From Ectobius pallidus (Eukaryota; Arthropoda; Insecta; Blattodea; Ectobiidae), in contig CAXKWD010000007.1 of the NCBI GenBank assembly GCA_964059195.1, positions 26,547,023-26,611,022 of the forward strand: a stretch of DNA of 64,000 nucleotides, given 5' to 3'. Shown here piece by piece: positions 11,153 to 23,300 of this stretch (position 1 is its first letter; each line of letters begins with the position of its first letter). Under the pieces are notes generated by a model. That model worked only from the letters and a program-made list of their open reading frames with translations, searched no databases and was not told where the DNA came from. Made by a program: the position numbers and the translations under genes.

Positions 11153-11275
11153 AGGCCTAATTGGGAAATTGACCTTTAGGCCTACACGTTATTTTTCAAG
11201 TTCCCCCATAAATAATAGTCACATACTGTTAGAAAAACTTAAAGTCAATATCACAAGATAAATATTTCCACCAAG
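11153..11275 (+). repeat. Single-copy relative of the 45.7-kb fold-back centre
   Basis: gggaaattgacctttagg, then tttttcaagttcccccataa, tagtcacatactgttag, aaaacttaaagtcaatatca, matches 45708-45800 in the same order. At 45.7 kb this segment is the centre and inner right arm of a palindrome; here only one side is present. Confidence 0.75.
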
Positions 11276-11279
11276 TCCA

Positions 11280-12356
11280 TAGCCTATATGCAATAGTTTG
11301 TTGTAGCTTTGATTCAGCTGTATCTCAAAACTAAGATTTTGGAGACGATATAATAAGAAAGCTATAATTTTTTTTTGTATTTGATACTAGACTTCTTGAA
11401 AATTCTCGGATGAAAACAGAGGAAAGTTATGTAGCGAATTGTACATTGGTGAGACTAAGTGATAAGAAATGTTTGGAAATGTCTGAAATAGTTTTTAAAA
11501 CAAACCATAGCTCGGTATCACATAACAGTCATGTTATCGCACTTCTGCCCAGCGCTGCACTTTTGCAGTAATGACTCATCGAGGTGTTCGCTTACTCAGT
11601 GTTCCTTATCTTGTTTTCCTTAGAACCCAGTGTTAAAATACAATAACTTACTAAACACAAATCAACTCTGAACATATTATGATAAGCCAATAGAATGTTA
11701 CGCAACGTGCGGCGTTGATGAGTCAGCAGTGTGCAGCTTTCTCTGTCTAACAGAGACAGAAGGGAGATGCATGCCTACTGACTATTTTAGCAGCGTATTC
11801 CTTTTCTCAGCGCTGGCATCACTTTTATTCCAAAGCCCAGTAATGACGTCATTGCTGTCACCAGTTTCCACAGCGCATCGGGTTGTGGAGATGGTACTTG
11901 GATCCATCAATGAAACTGATTGGCTCACACAACAAAGCGGGAATTATCAGACGATAGGCTTCACGCAATCCTGTCCGGTGTCCGTTACTTGCTGACTTAC
12001 AAAAATGTATGTAACTTATGTATAGGCCTAGTTGATAATAGAGACATGGGAACAATAAAATTCCAAAATGTTAAAAAAATATAACTAGTAAAGGCATACA
12101 AACAATATTAGAAGCATTGCCCATCAGTACTCATAGGCCTATTCTGTTCAGATTATAAGAAGTCGTTTTCTTTAATTAGATGGTATATTTAAAATTATTG
12201 ACCAGCAATTGTATTATCCTACCTGATTTAATTTGATACAGTATTCGTTGTTTAAGCAACCCTAGCAGGAAAAATGTTTTATAATAAAAATTGTGTTAGT
12301 TGTGTTTGGGATTTCTATAATTACATGGAAAAATTTCTTCCGGAAGTTTTAGATTG
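11280..12356. other. No supported gene
   Basis: Several short overlapping ORFs (for example 11729-11995 plus and 11858-12055 minus) have no recognisable domain. No TIR or TSD pairs were found. Confidence 0.6.
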
Positions 12357-12978
12357 CCGTATTTTTCGGACCATAAGTGAAAACAGAACCTTGATAGTTG
12401 GGTGCGTCTAATGGTCCGAAGTACATTAAAAAGACTAAAATTACGGTAAATATTGCCGGAATTCCATAGCGATAAGCAAGGTTTTATAAACGATAAGACA
12501 GTTGCAAATTTTGGCACAGACTTTACAGCAGTGCACTTGTCAAAATCGTAAAATGAAGGTAGGTGGAAGCCAGGCATACAATGCGTAAAGAAAGTCCGAA
12601 AGGAGTTGTCTCCGCCGGGTGGTTTAAATGAAGGCAGTGGCCTCTAAACAGCCTTGTCCCGTTACACTTTCCATATGCTGAATTGAGGGCTAGAGGGTGT
12701 AAAGGTATTTTCAGTCTTTAATGAGAAATCAGTTCAGTTGTTAAAATATACGCGATGCCACCTGCACAGAAGAGATTTTTGTACAACGCAGATTTTAAGT
12801 TAGAAATGATTGACACTGAATCCATTGTATTTACAAGTTTATAATTTGGTTATGCAATGAAGTAGACTATATTAAAACTTTTCGTTTAGAATCACATTAA
12901 TTTTTTTCCTTGAAATTTCGATCCAAAAATCAAGGGGCGTCTTACGGTCCGGAGCGTCTTATAGTCCGCAAAATACAG
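12357..12978. mobile_element. MITE-like element with CGGACTATAAGACGC-type termini
   Basis: Left end ccgtatttttcggaccataa and right end, reversed, ctgtattttgcggactataa are inverted relatives, each followed by a gcgtct/taagacgc block. Similar termini are common in pogo/Tigger-like and other non-autonomous elements. A short peptide start with transposase character lies inside at 12755-12828. I found no convincing TSD, so exact ends are uncertain. Confidence 0.65.
12755..12828 (+). pseudogene. N-terminal fragment of a CENP-B/pogo-like transposase
   Basis: An ATG opens MPPAQKRFLYNADFKLEMID, which resembles the start of the N-terminal helix-turn-helix of pogo/jerky-type transposases (basic stretch, then FKLE). 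The similarity ends after about 20 residues. It fits the pogo-like look of the flanking termini but is too short for certainty. Confidence 0.4.
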
Positions 12979-13904
12979 TAGACGTGACGGGGGATATTTT
13001 CAGTTATTACTAAATGAGGAGACGTTTACTTATGTAAATAACATGGTAAATGCTATTTGTTTGAAACTGTAAAACACTAATGCTTTCTGTAAGAAAATAT
13101 TATAATCACTTAAGTAATTTAGTCGCCATGATGGCAGCATTAAATCCAACAGTTTTGTTCCTATTCCGTTACAGCATGACGTCATAGATTACCACCGGCC
13201 CGCTGCAACAGGGTTGAGAAAAGGAATACGCTGAAGGATTACGATATCGATACCTCAGAATTAGACTGTTACAACTCAAAATCAGTAAATGTTCAGGAGA
13301 GAGAAAAATCAAAATTCTTGTTTCTTTAACATCTTCTCCTTGGTCACAAAGAGCTGCTATGAACTTGTTATCTTGGGATTTATTGCATCTCATAGGCCTC
13401 TTTCAATAACGCTAAGAGATAAAATCCAGAACTTGATTGGTTAGAAAAAATTAACAAATTTCTTAGTTGTAACAGTGTTCCACTGAATCAAAGGTAGAAA
13501 ACTTCTAGTTGTGACTGTTTTTTTTAGAGTTGTAACATTTTAATGTCAAATAGAAGCTTTCCTATTTTGACTTATAACTATTTAACTAATTATATTTTTA
13601 GTCTTTCTCCATTTATTCTCTGTTTTACTTGTTACTCGAGTATTCTACAATGCTTGTAACTTATTAATAATATATTCTTAAATAAGTGAAATTTGTAAAC
13701 GTAATAAAATGTATAAAATACATTGTATTTGCTAAATTTAAACTTCAATAGATACACTCTTGATTTAATATCATTCAGAAATCATTCACCGTCAGAGGAA
13801 CAACTGTCATGCTGCCCTGCTTGAAGTACACTTCATATTATTGTAGATATCCCAATATACACTAAGAATGAGGTAATCATGGCAAAGTCACAATAAATCT
13901 ACTT

Positions 13905-15190
13905 TCTTGTTGGCGTCGATTTGTGGAAATTAAAAATATGCTGGTACAAGAGAGAGGATCGGGTTTCCTCGCTGTCTAATTCTTATATTAAGTGCCTCTG
14001 CAGAATAACTGTTTTTGTACAAAAATGTGAATGGTTGATTCTTAGAAATATGGAGAACTTTTATGTTCGTCCAAACTACAGTCTGCCCTTCCTCGTCTTT
14101 TTTGTAGTTTCGCCCGATACATTCTGACAGTGCTTTGAAGTTGTGTATATCTTTGGTGTCATCTCAATGACAGAATATGGCTTTCCATTTTTCTTTGCTA
14201 TTCTGATAAGCGTAATCCAAAGGTGAGGATGTGCAATTGGTGTATCTGTTTCTCTGTTTGCTTTCAATACTCTCTTTTTCTCTGGAAATTGTAGGATGCA
14301 CGGAGTCGTTTTCGTTCTGTGAATGTCCAATGACAAAATATTTCACAGGGATAGTGTTGATGCCTTCTATCAACCTAATTACATACAGAAAGAGGGATGT
14401 TAGATGTCTGTTATTATTCTGACATACAATTATTGGCAACTCCAGCATCTCTCACTTTTTTCTACAAATTTAAGAAGGAAACAGGCAATTTCATTGGATT
14501 CCCGTTTAGCTATCCCTTCGTGCCAGAAGAATCCTGTGGCTTCAGTGCTTACTAAGTTGAAGCCTGTGAAATTATAACAGGAGAGCTTCCTGCACTTTAC
14601 TGCATGGTGTTGGAAGAACTGCTTGTAAGTCAAATGCAAAAACACCACTTTTTCCATCACTTATTTTACATGCCAATATCTGAAGTTTTCTCTTCTCTAC
14701 ATTAATCTTTTTGTAATATGTGTCTTTCGTACTTATCTTGAATCTCTCTTCTTTCTTCAGAAGTTCTTTGTTTGTAATTTGAACAAAAATTGCATTGATC
14801 TTTTTTTGGAAAGAAAAATTCAAATTCAAATTGAAATTGAAAATATGTGAGTACTAGTGAAGCTTTGCAGCAGACTTTCCTTCAGCTATGCATTTCTCTT
14901 TGTACATTTGGTAAAGTTTAGTTATATTTAGATCGCCTTTTAAGTATTCTTTCTTAAACCTAGACTTACAGTAATGCGATTCTACCCTGGGGAAAGAATC
15001 TATGAGAGCTATAATGTCATCTGTCATATTATGCTGAGGTATTTTTGGTTCTTCTTGTGTTTCCCTCGTCTGTTTTTAACTATTGTCTCTTCATTAGTAA
15101 TTTTGTCCCATGTTGTACTCACATAACGACTACTAACACTAAGTATCGCTAAGAACATCGTGAAAACTCGTACCATTACTTCAATAACAT
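13905..15190 (-). pseudogene. DUF7869-like transposon protein, frameshifted
   Basis: Reading the minus strand across three frames gives ordered blocks of a protein family that I recall as DUF7869, multi-copy in insects. In order: a stretch ending NRRGKHKKN; DSFPRVESHYCKSRFKKEYL; LYQMYKEKC; FAFDLQAVLPTPCSKVQ; FTGFNLVSTEATGFFWHEG; NEIACFLLKF; VCQNNNRH; KYFVIGHSQNENDSVHPTI; WITLIRIAKKNGKPYSVIEM; and a final block ending GNPILSLVPAYF. The colinearity over about 1.2 kb is strong evidence for one gene despite several frameshifts and stops. In intact relatives the DLQ and GHTQNEGDS-type blocks are the most conserved. The enzymatic role is not established to my knowledge; the TIR context suggests a transposase. 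A candidate upstream exon lies at 15692-15778. Confidence 0.7.
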
Positions 15191-15691
15191 AGAAATAATA
15201 GATTAAATTCCTAAAACGGGTACTTCCTTTTCCTCATCAAATGGAATCATAGGTACTGTAGTCCAAAGCAGAGTACTTCCCTGCGGGGTGCACTGCAGAT
15301 TAGAGGGGCAAGAGGTGATATATTGTTCCGGTGGAGAAGGAGGAGGTGAGGGGTACCATCACAGGTGGCTAGGCAGATTCTTATTGGTCGCCGGCTTGCT
15401 TGCGCGCGCAACGGTCACATTCCTTGCATTCCTCACAGGGAAGTTCTTTGCTTTGGAGAACAGTAGCAGGGCTGTGTATTGTTTGTGTTGTCCATGTCCA
15501 GATGGGGAAGAATAATCCCAATTGGGGTTTTTGTCTGAGGCATCAGAATTTTCCAGTATATTTTCATTTTATTTAGAGATACTTGTAGCAGACTACAACG
15601 CAAAGAGAACAGCTTACAGTTTTATCAAAGTATCAGCAAAATATTATTAAATTAAATACTGCAAGTGTAAAATACAAAACAGTGAACTTAC

Positions 15692-15778
15692 CAATCTACT
15701 TTCAGCTGAGGTTAAGGGTATGTTTTCTTCTTCTTTCATAAGACATAACTCTACAATACGTTTAGACCTTTTGGACAT
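15692..15778 (-). CDS. Candidate first coding exon of the DUF7869-like gene
   Basis: On the minus strand an ATG opens MSKRSKRIVELCLMKEEENI and the frame runs 29 codons to a good 5' splice site (ttg|gtaagt). It lies inside the same TIRs, upstream and in the same orientation as the DUF7869 blocks. The basic then acidic short N-terminus fits a transposon protein start, but no homology is recognised and the acceptor was not fixed. Confidence 0.35.
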
Positions 15779-16297
15779 TACTGTATTATGATTCACAACA
15801 TAATAATGTATACACATGAACTCTGACAAAGCAGAATAAAGGCATATTGATATAAAATATTACAGTTTTACCAACACCTCACAGGAACATTCTCACTGAA
15901 TACTGTTGCAAAACTGTTGCAACTCAAAATATAACAGTTCCAGTTAATATCATACAGAGCGTAAGTGTTACAACTTAAAATGATACAGTGTTGCATGGAG
16001 CAAGTACTCAAGATGTTGTCAGTGTCAAACTGAATCATCCCAATTAAAAAATTAAGGGTTCAGTTTTAAGGTGTAACACTCTAACAGTGCATAGCCTAGA
16101 ACAAATAGTTCCTCATTTAGTAGTGGTCATAACTCAAAATCGAAGTTTTTTGAGTTGTAACACTTTTGTACTGAGGTATCGCTAATATGATGATTAACTG
16201 TGAAGTGGTTCTTCTGTTCTTTGGGTATAAGTTGTTTGGTTTTGTGTTTAGCCTATTGTTATTTTACTGTATGAATGATGAATACAGAAACTAGAAA

Positions 16298-16298
<1 letters not shown>

Positions 16299-16377
<79 letters not shown>

Positions 16378-16378
16378 G
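16299..16378. repeat. (AAT)n microsatellite
   Basis: About 26 uninterrupted taa/ata triplets. Read on the minus strand it gives a poly-Leu ORF that is an artefact. Confidence 0.95.
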
Positions 16379-16519
16379 GAATAGCGCACAATGTGCATAG
16401 TATTTGTGTTTTAGCTTCCACAGAAGCTGGTCAGCGAGGTGGACCATTTAGCACATTATATCTGTCACAGCTATTGTCACAAAGCATGCAGATGCACTGT
16501 TCTTCTGGTTGGTAATATC

Positions 16520-17280
16520 CAGGGCCCGGATTCTGATGATCTAAAATTGTTTGAAAAATGACCTATAAAATGACCCTAAATTTTAAAGAAAATGACTTAA
16601 TAATCATAAAAAATGACCTAAAAACTGACATTTTCTTCATAAAAAAATATGATTCTACACACGAGGTTATAGACTAATTTGTACATAATTGTAAAAACTG
16701 TAAATAACTTTAATTTTGTAAATTTTCTGTTCAGACGGAAATTTATACTGGCACTGAGGCACTGGCGAGTCAAAATTCGGCATTTCCTTTTGTGGTCTGC
16801 CGGATTATATTGTTGTTTATTGAGGGTAAACAGTAGTTTGCATTCTCAAATCAAAGCAGGTGGCAGACTCGGGTGCCAAGTCAATCTAATAACAATAGTA
16901 ATATAATACAAAATTTTGGCGTTTCTTTGATTCTCATTTCCGACTGAGACATGACTACACTTTCAAACAGAATTTTTCTTCTTGCGTTAAACAAACAACA
17001 CTTCAAAGACAGCACCACTAGCGAAGAAACAAGTTAATGCACTCAGTGTAAATACATGAAAATGACTTAATAAGGAAGAAAATGACACGAAAATGACAAA
17101 ATAATGACCTAAAATTGAAATAAATGCCCTAGAAATTTAAAATGGCATAAAATGACAAAAAATGACCTAATAAAAATGCATTTCTACAATCTAGAGGTCA
17201 TGATTATCACTTATCTACAAGTTGGCAATGTCTATGTAGCATCAATAAAAAGATGACATGTCATTAGAATCCGGGCCCTG
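16520..17280 (+). mobile_element. hAT MITE family F, copy 2
   Basis: Left end cagggcccggattctgatga and right end tcattagaatccgggccctg are near-perfect inverted repeats. The 8-bp flanks gtaatatc (16512-16519) and gtgatatc (17281-17288) match at 7 of 8, as expected for hAT. Subterminal aatgacctaa repeats occur at both ends. No transposase; the 75-codon ORF inside is not a domain. Confidence 0.93.
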
Positions 17281-17735
17281 GTGATATCTCTTGTTCCTGC
17301 AGATGAGATGATGGAATCCGTGGACGGCCAACCGTGTCCGTGTCATCATATGCAGGAGGTCATAGTTCGCCCGTGTCCACTCTCTGTTGAGCATGGCATC
17401 TATGGTGTAGAATTCAGACCATATTCCATTTGCCTTTTTGTTTCGTTTGTTTCGTATGTTCATGTAGGCTTCTGTGGATGGCAGTAGCAGCTGGTGCCAA
17501 AGAAAGAATAGTACTGAAAAACTGAGCAGTAAAGAACGATTATAGGATTGTAGTACGGTATTGAATAGACTATGTTATAATTATTTCTTTAAAAAATGGC
17601 TGTAACCCAGACAGTTAAAAACACAACAGAAGGTAATAGTCTTCAAAAAGTTTAATATGGAGGAAGGGAAAAAATGAAAGTTTATTTCAGAACGCCACCA
17701 GCAAAAAACCAAACTAATTCATAATTTATTATAAT

Positions 17736-18300
17736 CATCATCATCATCAGGATCTAAAGGCAATGCCTTGTAGTAGCCATGTCTTCCTCTTCATAGCTGT
17801 TCTCTTCAAATTTTCATACGACAGCACGTCCATATCCTTGATCATGTTTTTAACAAATTTCTAGGACGTCCTCTTGTTTTCTTCCCAAGTACATTCCCTT
17901 CAAAAATGTTGGTGAGTAAATCACTAACTTTGCTCTTCTACTCTTGATTGAATTCAGAAGGAATCTCTCTTCCATCACTTCATTGAGCATTTCTTCATTT
18001 GTTTTCCTGTCCACCCAACTCGTCTTTGTTAGTTTTCCCCATATCCACATTTCTGCTGCCTCTAGTTTCTTGGCTTCTGCTTTTCCGTTTGTCCATGTTT
18101 CGCATTCATGTGTTAATACACAATTTACAAATGATTTGGTAAATTTTGTCCTTACTTCCATGTGAGGAGATTCTTTTTGTTCTGAAATGCTTGTTTAGCC
18201 AGATTTATTCTTCTCTTAATTTCAGTGTCACACTTGTTAGAATTATTGATAATGCTACCCAAGTAACAAAAACTTTCGACTTGGTCTAAGGGCTGTGCCG
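17736..18300 (-). pseudogene. RTE-like LINE, 3' end of the reverse-transcriptase ORF
   Basis: On the minus strand the translation carries the usual C-terminal blocks of RTE/Bov-B-like LINE polyproteins: VESFCYLGSIINN near 18280, EIKRRINLAKQAF, CVLTHECETWTNGKAEAKKL, MWIWGKLTKTSWVDRKTNEE, and SYENLKRTAMKR near the end. A frameshift breaks it near 18165. The element ends in a short atgatgatg-type tail (17736-17752 on the plus strand), typical of RTE. The endonuclease and catalytic RT core are absent, so this is a 5'-truncated copy. Confidence 0.85.
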
Positions 18301-19084
18301 TTAGGGCTGTATGTTGATTTTATAATTTTCATTTGTTCTTTCAATCACCATGGTTATTGTTTTATTTTTATTTATTATTTTACTAACTATTATTCTGTTT
18401 ATTTATTATTTTTATTTATTATAATGTGTGCAAATAAATGGCGTGTTGAATTCTGTTGTATCAAAACTGTACAACGTTCGATCTGCAGGGCAACAAACAA
18501 ATACATCGGAAATGTCGCAGTTTTTTACGCCTATAAAAGCATTTTATCACATAATGTGCCTGGCCATAGGCACATTTGTATGCGAATAGATCTGGCACCA
18601 GTGCGCTCCATTTAACGTGTAGGCTGAGATGGCCTACAGTCTAGGCCAGTGTGGCCCAACTGTTTTCGGGTGAAGGGCCAGATGACGCTTTCAAAATTAA
18701 TTCGCGGAGAGAAATAATACGTTAATATTAAGAATTAGGCCTATATTAATATATTTATTAGAAAATGGGAATAAATTTGATACATCAAACTAGAATATCT
18801 AAGAGGTCCATTTTACAAACTGAAATAATAGAAAGATAACACTCACAAACACTTGGACCTAACGAGAAAATTTAGCTAGTTGTTGGTTTACTAGAGTTTC
18901 AATATCTACTTCCATTTGAGTAATGGCAAGCCCGAGTAACGATTTCAGTAAATTTTGTGACCAACTTGTTCCTCTGCATAGTTTGTAACAGTTTCATGGT
19001 AGAAAATACACACGCATAAGTTATAGCCTATGTGCTATAAAGCCCGGGAAGTATTTTCAAAGCACAATATAGCAATTTTGAAAT
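18301..19084. other. No supported gene; one hAT-like terminus
   Basis: ccagtgtggcccaactgttt near 18646 looks like a hAT-type left terminus, but no right partner or TSD was found. The 106-codon ORF at 18295-18615 is low-complexity hydrophobic and not recognised. Confidence 0.5.
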
Positions 19085-19480
19085 TAATGAACAGTGGGGC
19101 CAACTTACTGTATAATGGTACTGTGGGGCTCAATCCCACGCAATAATGTTCCCTGTAGACTACTATTATAATTATTTAGTCTACTATTGCTATTACTAAA
19201 AAATCCTCTTTCTTGGTTGAATCGCTTTACAACGGAAAATCAGGCTAATGTTCACATACAAAACACGATCTCCTATTGTTCCAATTCACTCACAATCGTT
19301 TGAAATCGTTCCTCAGTTCATTAAATTTTTACGACTTTCAGCGCAGTTTTCACAGTCACCGCCAAAATATCTTTTTACGCTTGAAAAGACTCAAGCCGTT
19401 TTTGGGTTCAGAAAAAACTTAGTCGCATTGTTTTTTCAAGTAGCCTTATACCTACATAAGTAGAGCACGGGAAAGTCAAA
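19085..19480 (+). repeat. Dispersed repeat G, copy 1
   Basis: It matches 22385-22720 in order: gccaacttactgtataatgg against gccaacttatatgggaccgt, then attcactcacaatcgtttga, aatcgttcctcagttcatta, and a block with atatctttttacgctt. The overlapping ORFs in the two copies align as diverged translations of the repeat. No TE domain recognised. Confidence 0.75.
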
Positions 19481-19609
19481 TAATATAAATTATTTGTTTC
19501 TTGTGATATCTCAGGAAGGACATTAATGAACATGTCAAGTGTCCCATCTCCTACGCGGAAAAAGAACTGAAAGTTGATCTGCTAGCTAAGTTGGGCTAAG
19601 ATGTTCGAT

Positions 19610-20215
19610 GTTGGGCTAATGGCGTCAATGGCGCTGTTACAAGAATTATGTAGGCCTACTTTCCTACAGTTCATGACAGACTGCTGATGAAATATTTCGA
19701 ACCATCATTCGTTTTAACTCATTTTATGACGGGACATGGTAAATTTAAATCTGAATTTAAAAGATTTTATATACCTTCTATTGATGGATATTTTTGTCCA
19801 AGTGGACATGATGAACAAACTGTCGAACATCGACCATTTCATGGTCACAAGCGGCACATGCTAAAATAACATTTAACTAAGTGTAAGTTAATAAGGATTT
19901 GGGTTATCCGATCTTTGACTTTTTAAAGAATTAATGCTGTTTCACAGAATTCAAAATATTTGTCAAAAGTTTTTAAAACGATGTGATCAATTCTCACAAC
20001 AATTTCCATGAACTTTTTTTTAAACGTAATTTTGTAATGTTTTGTGCTTATTTCGTTTATTTGTGTTTGTTTGTTTATTGTTTATTGCCACATTTTGAAA
20101 TTTTCTGCATGTCTTAATTATAACATACTTATACTGTAACTATAGCCCTAGCATACCTAGGTAAAATAGGGCTCTTGTACTTTGAGATTTAGCCTAATAA
20201 TAATAATAGACAAGG
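19610..20215 (+). pseudogene. R1/Jockey-group LINE 3' end
   Basis: The plus-strand translation MKYFEPSFVLTHFMTGHGKF continues through KSEFKRFYIPSIDG, CPSGHDEQTVEHRPFHGH and ends KRHMLK, stop at 19869. This resembles the tail of R1/Jockey-type LINE proteins: an LTGHG-type block, then a Cys/His knuckle with an EQTVEH block. A 3' UTR of about 300 bases ends in taataataataata near 20200, a plausible 3' tail. Everything upstream is lost. Confidence 0.75.
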
Positions 20216-21399
20216 CAAGGAAATGTTAACCTTAGTCAAGAGCATGAAATACAAGACATTGGTGACTGGTTAAAAATAAAAAAATCTGAATGGAACGAAC
20301 ATGTAGAAGGAACAGCAAGGGACAATAAACCAGAGGGAAATGTAGCCTAAGTTATAGGGGGCTTGGATATATCGGATTGGGAAAACATTCCATAAATCTT
20401 ACACTTCTACTTGAGAAAATCAGTAGAGAAAAATTAAGTGTACTACAGGTTTTCACAGAAGCTGATAAAAACACTGTTGTAAACAATTATCGGAATTAGT
20501 GAAAATCCTTCTCTGCCTAGTTCCATGGAGTTTCGGGTTTGTGGAAGCTTGGCAAAATATAACACAAAATAGTTCTGTGACGATAGCATCAAATAGTAGG
20601 CCTACAATAGTCTCCCCACGAATTAAAAATATTTTAGTACTGTAGGCCCACTTGCATGTAAAAGGACCATCATATCAGCACTGATACCCAAATCTTCTTT
20701 ACAATCTGATTTCTCTTTAATAACAGAATAACGTACTTTAATTTCGCTAATGTTCTAACTTATTTTAATTTGTTTAGATTTTGCTCAGATATTATAAAGA
20801 TGTACTGACAAATTGAGAATATGTCGAGTCATAACAGTAACCATGCCTTCTGCAATACTGAAGGTTAACTTTGTCCTCGAGAGTCAATCAAAATGATTCG
20901 GGGCACCGAACGTCGGGTAGGCCTAATATACTCGTAAAATCGATGTTACTGAATAAACAGGCATTGGCTATACTTTACTGCAGTATGTGTTTGCGGACAG
21001 ACTTTCAGGGCTAACGTATAGGCCAGCGAACGTGGCAACATAAAGGCAGCCGGCCTACCTAACCAAACTATAAACATATCTTCACTATTACAAAACTAGA
21101 TGAGAATGTGTCTATTAGGCTACTTACGATAACGAACTAGCCGACGTTGTCAAGACGTAGTCACCACAAGAGAAGCCATTTCGGCGAATCCAATCACATC
21201 GAATGAAATAAGAAGACACTTTAATAACAAACCATATAGTTTTACCACTGTCACAACTGAATATTTCACATAAAATATAAAATAGAACACAGCTTTACAT
21301 TTACACACTAGAACACTCACTGTCCGCCATTTCCAAGGGGTAATCGAAACAAGGTTATTTAAATCGATCGATTTAGACTCGATAGACAATATCTAATGC
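20216..21399. other. No supported gene
   Basis: AT-rich sequence with scattered stops. A 79-codon minus-strand ORF at 21150-21389 has no recognised domain. Confidence 0.55.
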
Positions 21400-21951
21400 C
21401 AAATACTATAGAGGACAATACAGGACACTTTGCGATATATCGAGGGACAATATCTAGCGGCCCAACCTGCTACTACTGAATACAGATGCAGTAACTATAC
21501 AAACATATCAACCAATTTCTATTAGAGGAGCCGAAGTAACCAACCTCGGCATGTTATGTATAAGGGATATGATTTTCTATCTATCTATGGTCCATAAAAA
21601 AATGCTGATTTGGAAATAAATTACCTAAAAAATTAAAGCAAAAAAGCAACATTAAAAAAAGAGAAAGTTGTTGTTATTAGCAACCGCTAAGTTGAAATAT
21701 TTGTGTTTTCATTGATATTTTTATAACTATTTCGGAAGTTCTGTGTTTTCTTTGCTCATTATTATTCTTATAATTACTTAAACGGTGTTTTGGTCCTTAG
21801 TGTTTGGTGAAACAATAAAACATTGCAGTTTATTTATGTGTTTTGAATATTTTAATTTGCAGGTTGTGCCACTAGGAGTGCTGCAAAATCTGTCCCCCAT
21901 TTTTCCATTGCCAAAGCAGTAAGTGTCCGGTATTGTCCTCTATAGTATTTG
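21400..21951. mobile_element. TIR element with 7-8 bp TSD (hAT- or P-like), partial THAP-like exon
   Basis: The ends are inverted repeats of about 38 bp: caaatactatagaggacaat on the left and, reversed, the same at the right, each running on to a gtgtcctgta/gtgtccggta block. The flank ctaatgc is repeated at 21393-21399 and 21952-21958 (8 bp if the shared c is counted). Near the right end a possible splice acceptor (ttaatttgcag) precedes GCATRSAAKSVPHFSIAKA, faintly like the start of a THAP zinc finger, which would suggest a P-type element. That reading is weak. The element is non-autonomous. Confidence 0.7.
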
Positions 21952-22384
21952 CTAATGCCTTTAGTAGTAAATGAATCGAACACTATGACAAGAATGGCGC
22001 TGATCTCTCGTTGTTTCCAATTTCAATCATTTTGTCTCACACTTAAGTTGTAGATTTCACTGTAACCTTGTACGACTTTGTCATAACCAGAATTGTAGTC
22101 ATAGAGCATAGACGAGTAGTCCAATGCTACAATCTTGTGTTTTAGAAGAATATAAAAAATCAATCCAAGCAAAATACCCTTTTTTCTCATGGGTGATAGT
22201 GACGTTCAGTTCTCTCCATTTTCAGGAAAACTTACATTCTTTCATAGATAATTTGAGAGGACACCATGATATTTTATTTTATAATTAGATAGTTACCCGT
22301 CTTTCGTACAGGTAAAGAAAAAGCATTTTGTATGGTTCTTAGCTTTACGCGAGAAACACCTCGAGGAATAAGGACAATTTAGGC

Positions 22385-22720
22385 TACTAGTGCCGCCAAC
22401 TTATATGGGACCGTGGGCTCAAATGCACCAATAACAATTTGTCGCATATTATTACCAAATTATTTATTGCTATTACTTAAATCATGTTTCTTTGTTGTAT
22501 TCATTTATAGCGAAAATCAGGTTATTGTTGAACGAACACCTCTTGTTCCGATTCACTCACGATCGTTTGAAATCGTTCCTCAATTCATAAAATTTTTATT
22601 TCTCTCAATTCAGTTTCCACAGCCACAGTCGAAATATCTGTTTACGCTTTCAAAAGACTAAATATGTTTTTCGTTCAGACAGAACTTAATCACATTGTCC
22701 AATGCATTTGCAAGGAAAGC
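22385..22720 (+). repeat. Dispersed repeat G, copy 2
   Basis: Diverged copy of 19085-19480, sharing attcactcacgatcgtttga, aatcgttcctcaattcat and a gaaatatctgtttacgctt block in the same order and orientation. Confidence 0.75.
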
Positions 22721-23300
22721 GGAATAACTTTGGAGACATTTAACTATGTTTAAGATTATTCAATATGACAAAAATATTACGGACGTAACATTTAATGTAA
22801 GTTGTGCTCTCTCAAAAGTGTCATTTTCATAAAACTTGTGATGACTTTGTAACAAGTGCTCGTATCGACTTGCGAATTATGTCATTCAATTCAGCACCAA
22901 AATATATGGAAAACAGTACGCCATTCGACGTAGTTAAAAAAAAAGCAGAAATTAAAAAAAAAAATGCCTCCCCTTTGCCCCTCCGAAAAGATGTAAAACA
23001 TCTTTTTCTATTTGGGGACTCATCGGATATTTATTTCTAGTGCCAGAACGAAGTTATTTCCAAATGCTCGTGAATGCACGCCTCTTTTTTTACTTGTAAG
23101 CCTCCTATTATGTTATCGACGAAACAAGTGCACCGTACAGCAGTGTTGTAAATCACTCTTTTGATAAAAGTCCTGGAATAATTGCAGAATATCTTAACTT
23201 GAACAGCCCTAAGCAGGACACTCCTGAGGAAAATGTTCATATGCTTGTTGCTGTTGCAAAAGCAGGAGACGTCTTGGAGAATGACGATTATTATTGTCAG

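Larger units (their letters stand above)
13253..16176 (-). mobile_element. 2.9-kb TIR transposon carrying a DUF7869-like gene
   Basis: Left end cctcagaattagactgttac and right end, reversed, cctcagtacaaaagtgttac are inverted repeats. Both run on into a shared aactcaaaa. The flanks tatcgata (13245-13252) and tatcgcta (16177-16184) match at 7 of 8 positions, suggesting an 8-bp TSD. The motif gttacaactcaaaa or its reverse recurs in both subterminal regions (for example near 13267, 13465, 13530, 15915, 15970, 16130 and 16155), like clustered transposase-binding sites. The only coding material is the minus-strand gene at 13905-15190 with a likely 5' exon at 15692-15778. Superfamily unassigned. Confidence 0.75.

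Noticed and set aside
12601..12675. SINE-A fragment (ccttgtcccgtt near 12653)
   Set aside because: The match is short and interrupted; it could be chance.
16259..16447. Poly-Leu minus-strand ORF
   Set aside because: It is the translation of the (AAT)n microsatellite at 16299-16378.
18640..18700. hAT element starting cagtgtggccc
   Set aside because: Only one end is visible; no partner or TSD.
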